A stretch of 64,000 bases of DNA. Origin: Rhea pennata (Eukaryota; Chordata; Aves; Rheiformes; Rheidae). The notes beneath the pieces were generated by a model. That model saw only the letters and a list, made by a program, of their open reading frames with translations. It was not told the origin of the DNA and did not search any database. How positions within the stretch are numbered: the first letter of the stretch is position 1; each line of letters opens with the position of its first letter. The stretch covers positions 6,272,001-6,336,000 of the forward strand of contig NC_084682.1 in NCBI RefSeq assembly GCF_028389875.1. The letters are read 5' to 3'. The position numbers and the translations under genes are program-made. Of this stretch, positions 24,441 through 35,600 are shown one piece after another.

Positions 24441-27400
24441 AGTCACCCGTTTCACCGATGCAGCAGAGAGCAACGAGGAAAAAATTATTTTAATTTGTTA
24501 GATTAACCCAGTTTCTCTTTTTCGCTCACGTCACAGACGCAAAATTATTGTGTTTGTGCGGGAGCCATAACTAAATACAAGTGCCGCATATGTGGTTTGT
24601 AATCTGCGGTCTTTCAACCGCGTCGGTCGGAAAGATCAAAACAGTGAAGGCGCTTAAGAGGATCGTGTGGGAAGCCTAAGGAGAGGTGTGCATCTCCCTG
24701 ATTTTTTTGTAGTATTCCATTTTTTGGGCAATATTCTTCTTTACTTGCGAAAGACTGAGCTTGAGAAGAAGAGGAGTTTAGTGTTCTTACTGGTAAAAAC
24801 TTTACTGAAACAAACAGGACTAGTATTGACAGCTTTAGGCATTACAAAATGTAAATTAGAATCTGAAATAATAATTTAAATACTTCTTATGTGTTTTCTG
24901 AGTTTCAACCCTTTTGGCCACACATTTTCAAGCTTTTCTCCATAATCAGGAAAACACTCTCACAAGGAATCACGGGAACCAGGCAATTGCTAACAAAGAC
25001 GATGGCCCAGGGAAGAGATTTGGCCTGGTTTTTGAGCCTGTTCCAATATTTAATGTTTCTTCTTTGGCAAAGCATTGATTTATTCAGTTAACAAGCAGTC
25101 AAATGTTTGCTGGAACGTTGTTCTGCTCAGTATAGTATGGATAGCAGGATGCATTTGGTAGGCTGAAGAAATTTGCATTTTTTGGTTAAGACTTTTGTCT
25201 GACCTGTAAGAGGGAGTCTCTCAAATTCCTAGCCTGTTTAGGGTGGTTTGTTTCCCATGGTATCTTTGCCAAGTACTTTCTAATTATGGAAAGTATGTTA
25301 TTTTGCAGTTCTTTTGCAAGGCAGATGTAATGAATATTTTAAAAATCCAGAAAAAATATATGCATTGAGAAAAGAACTTAATATCTTTTGCTTTTGGAAT
25401 AATACGGCTGTGAACCATGGTGGCTTTGGCATGTGCTATTCACAAAGCAGCATCTTTTGCCTGCAGATTTATATAGTGCAGCGCAGTACAGGAGAAGACG
25501 ATGGCTTGCAGATGCCGTTTTCCTGGGGCTGGGCTTGCGGGCGTAGCTTGGCAAGTTGCGCGGGGCTCTGTGAGCCTGTCGGAGCGGGGCTGGCAGGAAG
25601 GGTTTCCAGTCCTTTTGCTTTGACTGTGAAATTGTATGCAGGGAATCAGCAGCTTATCAGTAATGAGCAGAGCAGTCCCAGTGCTCTAATCCAAGGCTTA
25701 TATGAGTCACTTCTAACTAGTGAGGCCTGGAAAACTTGATTCATATCTCTGCCTGTAGTTGCCGGTAGTAGTGATACAGACCTAGTCTGCCACCCTTAGT
25801 GCTGGTCTCTGTGTTGCTAGGAAGGAAGAATATGGGTTTATTGCCATAACAGTGCAGGATCAAGACCTTTTAAATCGAAATGCTGTCATCTCTCTCTGCT
25901 TCCTGATTCTTCTTATCTGCTAGATATTCTCCTAATTTAGACTAACCCACAGGCAAGAATGTTTTCCTCACCAACAAGCGTTGGGCAGTAGTTTGGCTAC
26001 ATAAAAAAAAAAATGTTTTTGAGTAAAGGTTCCAATTAAATGAAAGGTTTCTCCTGCCTGAAAGAGCTGCGGGAAATGTGTAAAAATACACTCCTGAAAA
26101 ATTGGACTCTTGTATGTTTTCTTAGTGCAGTGCTTTCGGTGGTGAAATATGTCCTGAGGTTGTCAGGGAGTGGATACTATGGGAAAGGTGAAGTTGTTAA
26201 GGTGAAGATAAATGCTATGCTGATAGATAATTAAAAAATGTAACCTGAATTATTATGTTGACCTCTGTGGTGTTTGGCTGCAACTAGAGTAATCTGAGGA
26301 ATGGTAATGGAGAGCTGAAGTTTTCCTCCTGAAGAACTGGAGCAGATGGGCTGCGGTTCTCCTCACTTTAGGAAAGTCCTGGCTCAGGGCTTGTTGCTGA
26401 GGTTCAGTAATGGCTGCTGTGGCTCTGTTTTGGAAATACGACTTGGATTACCTATGATCTTACCCGTGCTCCTGAACGGAGCAGGGCCTTGGAGTATCGT
26501 TTGTTTCAGTGCTGTAGAACAGACCCTTGTTAAACCCACCTCTGAAATGTGTCCTCAGGCTGCCGCCGTTAATAATTCATGTAGCTCCTCAGTTGGCTGA
26601 TGATAAGAAGCGGATAAAAATCTTGTCCATTGAAGTTGTACAGGAACTGAGAGGTGCTATGAATAATTTCTCCAACTGGAATCTAATTAGAGCTGAGGAG
26701 CAAGTGACACCATGGCTCTTCAAAACTTGTTATACAAGCTTCAGCACAAACCCTCGTAACCACTGGCACCTTCCTTCCGTGACAAATGACATCTTCCACA
26801 GTGCCGTGTGTCTAAGATCAATGCTGGGGCCTAGGGTCAGAACTAATTAGAGAAGAGTGTGACACTGAACCACCGACGACGTCTGCTGTGTTTCCTGGGT
26901 TTTAAATAGTCTCCTATCTGAGTAGTAGCCAAGTAAAGTCTTGTTTTACTTTACTTGCTTTACTTTAAAGCTTTTTGCTTTAAGTCTTTTTACTTTAAAG
27001 CTTGACTTTAACCTTACTGTAATAGAGGTTTAAAAGTATGTGTATTGAGAGGGGGGAAAAAAACAAACAAACAAACAAAAAAAACCACTGCTTCAAGCAG
27101 ATCTGACTCCAGATGGTGCCAGTAGTCATGGAAGACTTGGGAATGTTTCATGGCATGGCTTTTTCAATGGTTAGACAACTTATGTGTTGGTGCTGGGAAA
27201 ATTGGGTGATGACTGCCAGAAATGGCCGGCTTAAATGGATTCCAACAACGAAGATGGTTGTAATGCTGGTTTGGGGCAGGTATGTGTAGAGTACGGATCC
27301 AGTAGCAATAATGCTACCAGGTGTCTTACCATGATATCTGAGACTAATATACCTAAGGGCTAAAGAGCCTTGAAGAGAAAGGGAACTGGTTTATTTCTGC

Positions 27401-28340
27401 TTTTCTCGTCTATCCTGTGATTGATCCAAAAAGTCTTAAGCTAACTAAGGAGGAAAGGGTGTTTTCAGTTTGCCACCTCTGTTCAGCTGCATGTGACAAT
27501 GAACCAGTGATGTTAGTTAATATTCGGTGTGATAATGACTTGTGTGCGATATCTAAATTTCAGATGTATTTGAGCAGATGCAAAAGTCTGTAGTAGTCTT
27601 TCTTCAGATGATGTACCTACAGAAAGATTATATTCCTGTTAATTTTGGTAAAGCTCTTGTGAAAAATTAGGCATTGAGGCTGGATCAGATGCAAGTTTAC
27701 TCTGTGCAATATGTGGCGTTTGAAACAAATGGACTCTGAAAATTCAGCTAACGAGCTTACACTCGCTGCTACACTAAGTTTGTAGCAGGTGCAAGTTAGG
27801 TGTTGTGTCTTATGGGGGGCAGTGCCTTGTGCACAGAGGATTAACCTGCATCTGGTGGTTGCCAATTGCCGTGCTCCTGGCTAGTTGTAGAGTCCCACGT
27901 TAGAAACCATTTGGAGAGAGGAGCCTGTTAAGAGGCTGCTACAAAGGAGAAATGGGTGGCAGTATGCTTTGTGCAGATTGTGTTTATCTATGTGAGACTC
28001 GCAGAGAGAAACCCATCTTCTTCGTTAGCTGCTGCGTGTCATTTCAAATGGATGAGTAACTTTTTAGTCACTGGTGGTTGGAAATGGAAGGTCACGTGGT
28101 TCTGGGCAGAGCTCATCTCCTTCAAGCGTCTGTCCGACTGCCAGTGCCCTTGAAAGTGCTTTACATGCCGGTATGTGAACTGCTCGTGACCTGAAATACC
28201 TGAAAGGTGGTGAACATTGACTGGGCCCTGGGCCAGAGTAATGCACTATCTGTAACATGTCCATGACTTCATTGGCTATGCTTGCAAGTGCTCTTAAACT
28301 ACATATATGGCTTAGACCACTGAGAGCAAAATAATTAAGA
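24441..28340 (+). other. MYO1C: Large MYO1C intron, middle part
   Basis: AT-rich intron. It contains an (AAAC)n tract near 27.06 kb and two near-copies of TTTACTTTAAAGCTT near 26.97-27.0 kb. I see nothing that looks coding. Confidence 0.55.
27050..27086. repeat. G-run plus (AAAC)n simple repeat
   Basis: GGGGGG is followed by A-runs and tandem AAAC units. A simple-sequence tract with no flanking transposon body. Confidence 0.85.
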
Positions 28341-28605
28341 GAATCATAGAATAATTTAGGTTGTAAGGGACTTCTGGAGGTCTCTGGTTCAACCCCACTT
28401 CAAAGCAGGGCCAACTTAGATCAGGTAGCTCAGGCTTTATCTGGTCCAGTTTTGAGTATCTCCAAGTATGAAGTTTCACAATGCCTTGGGCCCCTGTTCC
28501 CTGCCCTCATTGTGAAAAAAAATTTCCTAATATTTCATTGGAATTTCCCTCATTTCAGCTTGTGTCTGTTACCATGTGTGCTTTCACTTTCCACCCAATG
28601 CTAGC
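28341..28605 (-). mobile_element. Degenerate CR1-type LINE 3' fragment
   Basis: It begins GAATCATAGAATAATTTAGG, then TTGTAAGGGACTTCTGGAGG, GGTTCAACCCCAC and TTTCCTAATATTTCATTGGA. This order is the inverted 3' tail of a CR1 non-LTR retrotransposon as seen in birds and other sauropsids. The ATTCTATGATTC-like terminal repeat is at the left, so the element lies on the minus strand. It is 5'-truncated, as most CR1 copies are, and too diverged and short to be active. Similarity may continue weakly to about 28.7 kb. Confidence 0.85.
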
Positions 28606-29199
28606 AAAAACATATGCATTTGGATTTTTCTCAAAATGCTCCTATATCTCTATGGGCTGATGATTTTTCACATTCTTAATGTAGCTACAGCCATTAATCT
28701 TTTTAAGTGAGACCAAACCTGTGCTTGCCTCTGGGAGAGCTAAATTTTCCAAGGCCTGGAGGCTAGGACAACAATTTCTTGACTGTTTCCTACAAGGGAA
28801 TGTCTTGAACGCTCAGCATTGGAGTACAGGTTATTTTGTGATAATGACCTCAGGGATCTCCGTATAGAGTGGGTGTTTTGAGAGTGGACATCTCAAAATA
28901 CTTCTGGTATGTAATATCGCTGAGCAAATATGCTAACTCCTTGCAAAGACGGACAAGACAAACTACTTCCTACCCCCGGAGACTCTTTGTGGTCCTTGGA
29001 TTTGCCAAGAGAACGATTACAAGTGTAATTGTAGGCGTGGAAGATTTTGCTGTGGTTGGGGGAGTTTGGAGTGGCTTAGGGGAGCCTGCTTGATGCTACT
29101 GTTTGCAGCGAACTGTTTCAGTGAAAAAAATTTGCTGTAAGGCAGCATATGACTTCCTGTCATTTTTGCTGTGGTTTTGCGTGTTAGGCTCTGCACCAG

Positions 29200-29587
29200 G
29201 CTTTCCAGCGTCTTTGATTACTTTTCTTTCCGTTTTTCCCTGTCATTGGGCAGCGGGGACTCCGTGTGCAGGCTGCCGGCGGAGGAGAGCTGACGACTTT
29301 TCTCTGGGACTGCCTCTCCCGCTCCGTGCGCGTCCCTCCGGCTCTCCCCTTTGGAAGGGGAGGAGAGCTCCTCTCCCTCCCCTGTAAACCGCCCTCCCCG
29401 GGATGCTCCAGTAGGAGCTGGGGAGGAGGGAGGGAGTTCTGACTGCGCTGAAAATGTCATAAAAAAAAAAGGGGGGGGGGGGAAGAAGGCAACTGACAGA
29501 AGAGAGAAGTTGTCCTCAGACTCCTGCTTTATGCAGCAGCCTAAACTGAGTCTCTGAAAGTGCTGGGGGAGCTGGAAGGAGGCAGAA
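29200..29587 (+). promoter_or_regulatory. MYO1C: GC-rich candidate promoter and 5' UTR for the nuclear myosin 1 (isoform B) exon
   Basis: Just upstream of the isoform B ATG is a GC-rich block with an inverted CCAAT box (ATTGG in GTCATTGGGCAG near 29,246), GC-box-like CCGCCCTCCCC near 29,390, and an A10G12 purine tract at 29,461-29,482. A start somewhere in 29.25-29.55 kb would give a short 5' UTR. The raised CpG content against the flanks supports an independent promoter. The exact start is not determined. Confidence 0.5.
29461..29482. repeat. A10G12 purine tract
   Basis: Ten A then twelve G, about 105 bases before the isoform B ATG. The G12 part could form a quadruplex on the + strand. Confidence 0.9.
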
Positions 29588-29605
29588 ATGAAGTTCAGAG
29601 CTGCG
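29588..29605 (+). CDS. MYO1C: MYO1C alternative first coding exon, isoform B (nuclear myosin 1) type, six residues
   Basis: ATGAAGTTCAGAGCTGCG is followed at once by a strong donor (GTAAGA). It codes MKFRAA in phase 0. Mammalian nuclear myosin 1 starts with MRYRAS before the same ten-residue stretch, so four of six positions are identical or conservative and the length is exact. With [10 protein letters not shown] from the common exon it makes a 16-residue extension, the length known for isoform B, and a 1044-residue protein. In mammals this isoform is enriched in the nucleus and linked to RNA polymerase I and II transcription. The exon is too short to be found by an open-frame search. Confidence 0.8.
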
Positions 29606-32600
29606 GTAAGACTTATTTAACACTTTTGGTCTTTTTGCAGTTTTCAGATGTGTGTCTGGTGTAAGAGGAAGGAAAGAAGTTCTCAGTTTCAGCAGGAAGT
29701 CGAGATGTTTGAGCTTGTTTTGTGAAATACCCCTTAGCTGGAAAGTTACATGAAAGTGGTTGAAATGGGGGGGGGGCGGTATGTTTTGAAGAGAAAGGCA
29801 AGGTGGGAGGTCAGAAAGTGGGAAGAGGGGGGATAGCCGTGCGCTGTGCTGGGGTAGAAGAAAGGGTGGAGCCTTTGCTTGGGCATGAGCGTGTGAATGT
29901 GTCATGCTGGTGCGGGTACTGGTTGTGCTTCCCAGGGACACAGGCTGCTTTCTCTGTGACTACCGCCCTGGGGAATGGCAGGAAATACCTGCTTAAGGAC
30001 TCACTGCCACTCTGTTCCTTCAGGGTGTATTTACTTGAGCAAAACTTAGTCTGCATTTTAGCAGCAGCCAGAAAGCCTGGGTCTATGTCCAGCATTGCAG
30101 AAGAGTGACTGTGAGCTTAGAAAAATGAGTATGTGATGAAAGATTGAGAGGACTAGGATTCTTATCTGAGAAAAAAAGATGAATAAGAGGGGAGACAAAA
30201 GAATATATCCAGTAGTACTACAGAGAAAGCAGACTGAGCTCTTGTTTTTGTGTTGTAATACAGGAGGGATATTCAATTAAGTTAAAAGTTGTCTAATAGA
30301 TGCAAAGATTCTTTTTGTATAATGCATAATTGGGCCACAGGATTCACTGACAGTTGTTGAGGTCAGCATGAAGGAACTTCGTTAAGAAAGGTTAGGTGTG
30401 GACTTTGATACGGCTGAGAATCTCCAAAGCTTTACCTGGTAGAGCTACTGAATTGAGGAAGAGTTGAAAACGTCCTGTCCCTAGGCTTCAGCAATACTTC
30501 AGCTGTTGGAGAAGAGTCAGTGTGGGGCCAGAACATCCCATACCTGCTTAATCTGGAGTTTCTTGCTCTTTTTTCTGAGCAGTCTTGTGTTGGCCACTGT
30601 CTGAGACCTAGTCTTGGTCAAGTTGGGCCTGAGTGAAGGAGGGAAGCACAGAGCTTTTGGAGGATCTGCCTAATTCCTCTTTACAGCTGGGCATTTAGAG
30701 GTGGAGCACAAGTGCTTCAGAGGGTTGTTTGAATTCTACTTGGCTTAGGGGGGCTGTGGGAGCCAACAAACCTATGCCCAGTAGTAGATATGGAGAAGGT
30801 GCTTTTAGGTGTGATACATGTGAGTATGATAAGTAGGGGCCAGGGTGGTGTTTGATACTCTCTAAGAGAAAAAGTGGGCATGGAAATGCGCTTCATGTGT
30901 GCCATGAATGCACTGTAATGTGCACACTGTTTGGGAAGTTTTATTATCTTGGAAAGACCTGCTGGGCTGAAATGGCTGTGTGGGGCGTGTGGCATCCAGA
31001 GCAGAAGTGGGAGTGTCTGGGATGGGGAAGGGCAGAGCGCAGTAGGAATAACAGCATGAGCCATGTCGTATTTGCAGTGAGAGATGAAAGAACATGTGCT
31101 GTAGGAGGTGAATACGACCAGAGTTATCAAAGAACATTAGATAAGGCTGTGGGGTCAGTGCCCCGTCACTGCGAACTAGGAGGCCACTGGGGATGCATGT
31201 GGGTGCCGTGATGTTTATCTGTAGGTCCATGTTTGGCTTTCTGCTCCCATCTCACTTGCTCTGTCTGACCTGGAGATCAATGGCAAAACTTACTGGAAAG
31301 CGCTGTTTCAGGGCAGGGGGCTGAGCTCCTGACGTTTATGCTGTCTGTTTGCCTTCCAAAGCTACTGTGGGATGCGCGAGCCCATGGCCAGCAGTCGCAG
31401 GTGATGCTGCTGGTTACAGTACGCACAGCAGTATCTTTAAACTAGCAACGCAGCTTGCACCACCAGGCCAGGAACCGAATAACCAGCTGCCTAAATATAG
31501 AAATTCAATGGGGTCACTTCTCCAGCCTTGTTGATTTTTCTGGTTTGTCCAGTTCATTTTTCTTACTGATATTTTATATTTAGCTTGTTGATCAAAATAT
31601 CAACATTCCCTCTTAGCAGTAAACGGTTTTGCTGTTCAAGTCACTTCTTAAAACTGTTCTTTTCTTTTTGCTTCTAATTGCTTCTTTTGTTTTCCTAACT
31701 TAAAAAGCAAACGTTAAAGTTAAGAAAATAAAATTAGCTCTAAACGTTGAACAAATAGTGATATCTGCTTCCCATGTAAATCACTATGGTCTGCCCTTGG
31801 TTTCTGATCTCTCATTATTTGCATTTCTAACTCACATTTGACCTCCTTAGATACTTACTATTCTAAAAATTTTAAGTGTCAAAAGCCATTGATTAATATA
31901 CTAAGAGTAGTAATTAACTGCAGCATCATCCACATTCTGTATTATTATTTTTCAAAAGATGACATTTTTGTTTCCACAGCTCTAATTCCTCATGACCTAC
32001 ATACATTTAAGAGATACTTAAAATACATGCACAGTGATTACATTGCTCACATTTCCCAGTCTGCTTTGCATTTTTTGGAGGGAGATTGAATGATTCTGTA
32101 ACTTGGAAAGTAAGGGAGGCAGAATTTCAACTTAGAGGTAATTTGCTATTAGGTAATTGCCCTTTTTGAGGGCAAAATAAGCCTGTTTCCCCTAGTTATT
32201 TAGTTATTTTATGTTTTAATGTATTCCAGTTTTTCTGTGCTTAAAATAGGGAAGCCTTCAAAATAAATAGTTTAAAAGAATTTGTCAAGGGAGTGGCATT
32301 CCTTATTATATTTTTTTGGAATAGTTTATTCTACAGTTAAATCCATTCAACATGTGTTTTAGGAGCAGGAGGGAAGTATCAGAGAGGGAGAACTAAGTTC
32401 TGAGCATGGGCAGGCGCTCCCTGGCTCCAGACATTCCTTTGTAGGCGATGTATTGCTCCAAAAGAAGCAAGAATAAAAAATGATTCTGCTATAAATGGTC
32501 CTTGAGTGGCAGCTGTTGACATGGTAACTTTTTTGCAAGTTAAAGTTATTCCCTTTGACTCTGTTAGTCTTCATCCTCAGATGTTGATCTCCTTCAGTCT

Positions 32601-35600
32601 GAAAATCAGTCTGAAAGTCTCTAGACATCTGTTCAGAACAGCTTACCCGCTTTATGGGAAATGTAGTGCGAACTGTTCATTGAGCTTACATAATTCAAAG
32701 TAAAACCAAACTTTTCATTTTGTTATTTCATTTCTCATTAAACAAGCCCAATGAATGATATATGTGTCATATAAATAATTCTCTGAGCTCAGCTGGCTTC
32801 AGAGAATGGTAGTTAAATCCACATGGTTGCTGGAAGGGGATTTTTATATGCGACATGGAGTGGTCTCCCAGGGAGAGCCCTCTTTCCAACCCAACTGTTG
32901 ACTAACTTGGTGTTTGTTCTCTGTCCCAAATGTGTAGCTGTTCCAGTATGGCAGAAGGTAGGGCCTTGAGAGACTGTTCTTCACTCCGTCGGGGAATCAC
33001 TGGCAGGCAGCAAGTGCTTGACCTTGATTCAGGTCCATCTTAGTTATTTTCATTGTTGTTTTCTTAATGTAAAAAGAAAAAAGAGTTATTCTCTTCTTTT
33101 TGTTTTCTTTCCTTGCCTGCCACTTTAAAATGACCAGATATCCTGAAGAATGTCATACTACCCAGGAGACAAATGCATGTTAACTGCCACCTCCCCACAA
33201 GAAGTTTGTTCTTGGTTTGGGCATGTTATTGTCTTCCAGAATCTAATCTGAATTTCCCTTCCCATTCAAATTTGGTTCTTGCCCGTTCTTCCGTTCCCGG
33301 CTTTGTAACTATTTCTGAAACACATAGATCAATCATCTTTCTTTCGATACCAAGATAAAGATGCCTGACTTCTCATATAGCATCAGCTTCCTGTGGTGAT
33401 TTTAGTGCAAGTCCCCTGGTCTTCAGAATGGATACTAGTTAGTTTATAATAATGCATTGTAGAGGAAAATATTAAAGCATACATTTTAGGTGTAGAAGCA
33501 GAAATCTTTTTATGTTGTTTGACTTTTCTTTCGAAATCAGATGATTAGAAAGCTTCCCTGCTCCATATGAGATGGTTTGCTTTGAGGGCTGTAGATGTTT
33601 CACGTGCATTGCGCATGGGTGCTCCAGGAGAAGCAAGGGTGGCCTGAACTGCTGGGTGTTACCTGTGCTCTCAGCTGACAGCAGCATTTGTGCATTTGCA
33701 ATTGTGGGGTTAGTACTAACCACTCGGTGACACTCTTCAGGAAAACCAAGGCTAGGGAATCTTGCTGCGTATGTACTGGGTTACTAGGGCATTGCATGGC
33801 CTTTGACCAGCTCATGGACAAAGTGGTGGTGAGAGGTTCTTCCTTGGTTCACAGCAGCCCTGAACTTTTCTGCTTGTGGCTAAGAATTGCCCTCTCTCTT
33901 CTTCCCTCACAAATGGAGATTTCCCCAGGGTGTTCAGACCGAGTTGCTGAACTGCTTTGGAGCTTGTTGTGCAGAGGTTAGAAGGGCTGGGTTTTCCTTT
34001 CAGAGGTGTGTTAGATCCCAGAGACCTAATCAGAGGAAAGTCTTTAACATGCTTTGGTAGAGTGCAAATATAATACATTTGCTTCCATCCTGACAACACT
34101 GTCAGAGATTTGTGATTTCAGTTCAGGACGCTCAGGGGTATGGTTTCAGGTGCTTTTGTATTCCCCAGAGCTGTCTGTATGGGCTGTTTTCTGCTCCTGT
34201 TGATTCTGTCATACGAGCACGAAGAAGGGCTCCAGTCTCGGCCAGCGTAAACGTGCCCGGCTCTGCAGGCTGCGCTGAGCAGCACTGAGTTACACCCACT
34301 GCAAGTCTCTCCTGAAATATAATCACACAGAAGAAAAAGGCATGTGGAAGTAATGCCGCTGCGGTGATTGCGCTGGCTGGGTCCCACCATTCAGGGGTGA
34401 CGGCTTTTCCTTTCCTGGCAGGGAGCCACTGTTGTGCTGACAGCTCTGGAGAAGAGATTAGATGCAAACAGTGGGTTAAAATAGTGTGGGAATGGGTCCC
34501 TTGGAGCTGCATGTGGCTGGGCTTGACCCATATGCCGGAAGGATTTAACTCACCTGTGGTCCCTTCCTCCTTGCCCTGGGTCTGGCCCTCACCTGGTCCC
34601 TTGGTAGGGTGATTCAACTTGACAGAAAACTACCTGCTTCTCTTCACCTGCTTATTATTTTGCTGGTTTAGTGAGTTGCCCTGGCTCTGCTCGGAGGCAA
34701 GTAACCCGTGTTCACAGGAGCAGCCGTGCACAGGATGGGTGGCTGTCCTGCTCGGTGGGGGCGACGTTGGACCGCACGTCTCTTGGGGGCTAGTGAGTAA
34801 GGGTGAAATGAGTGTGGGGAAATCGCCCGAATTAAAATTACTTTCCACAAAAAAATCTGAGTTAGTTTTCAGCCCAGTGTGTTGCACAAGGGCTAGAAGC
34901 AGCGCGAGCCCAAGGACCTACGCAGAAGGCAAGTGGCATTGCCCCTTTTGCCTGCCTTCCTGCGGCGAGAAGGACCCATCTACTACTGCACTTACTTTAG
35001 CAGCTTTACAGAAAACTCCCTTTTTGTTGTTTTGTTTGCTTTTTCCCGAGGAAGGGTCTAATCAGACCTTCTCAGCCTGTATTCTCCTAATTATTCAGGG
35101 CATGTACTCCCTGTCTCCGTGCTTTCAGAATTGTCCAGGCTGCCCCCTGGCATAGCACAGGGCAGAGAAAGGTATAAATGAACTGTCGACGGAGGCCTTT
35201 TTGGATGGGATAAGTGTATCTACGAAAAAGGGGTCTTGCTGCGAAGATGCTATGGGGAGCTGGTCCTGTCCGTAGCTGAGCCGCTTTAATGATTAGAAGG
35301 GGGTTTCTAGTCTTAACTGACAGCCACCAAATTTTATGTCTGCCTGATAACATTTAGGAAGAAATTGTCTCAAAGATGACAATATATGTCAACAGCATGG
35401 AGGTGAATAAATTAAAATGACTAAAGTGTTATTTTATGTTATCTTCTTTCCCTACTTTCTTCCCTCTGCATTACTGTTCTATTTCCATTAAAGAATGTAT
35501 TTCTACCTCCTCCTGCATTGCATCTGTTGAAGTTATTGGCAGTGAAATAGTTAGTGTAGACATTTTAAGTTAATGGTAAACTTGGGCATAAGCAGTAAAG

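Noticed and set aside
28360..28400. GGTTCAACCCCAC, resembling a tRNA T-arm
   Set aside because: It is part of the CR1 tail. No cloverleaf or second promoter box can be placed around it.
34132..35155. Frames of 161 codons (minus) and 178 codons (plus)
   Set aside because: Adjacent to each other in an intron, with no recognisable domain. They coincide with a GC-richer patch where stops are rarer.
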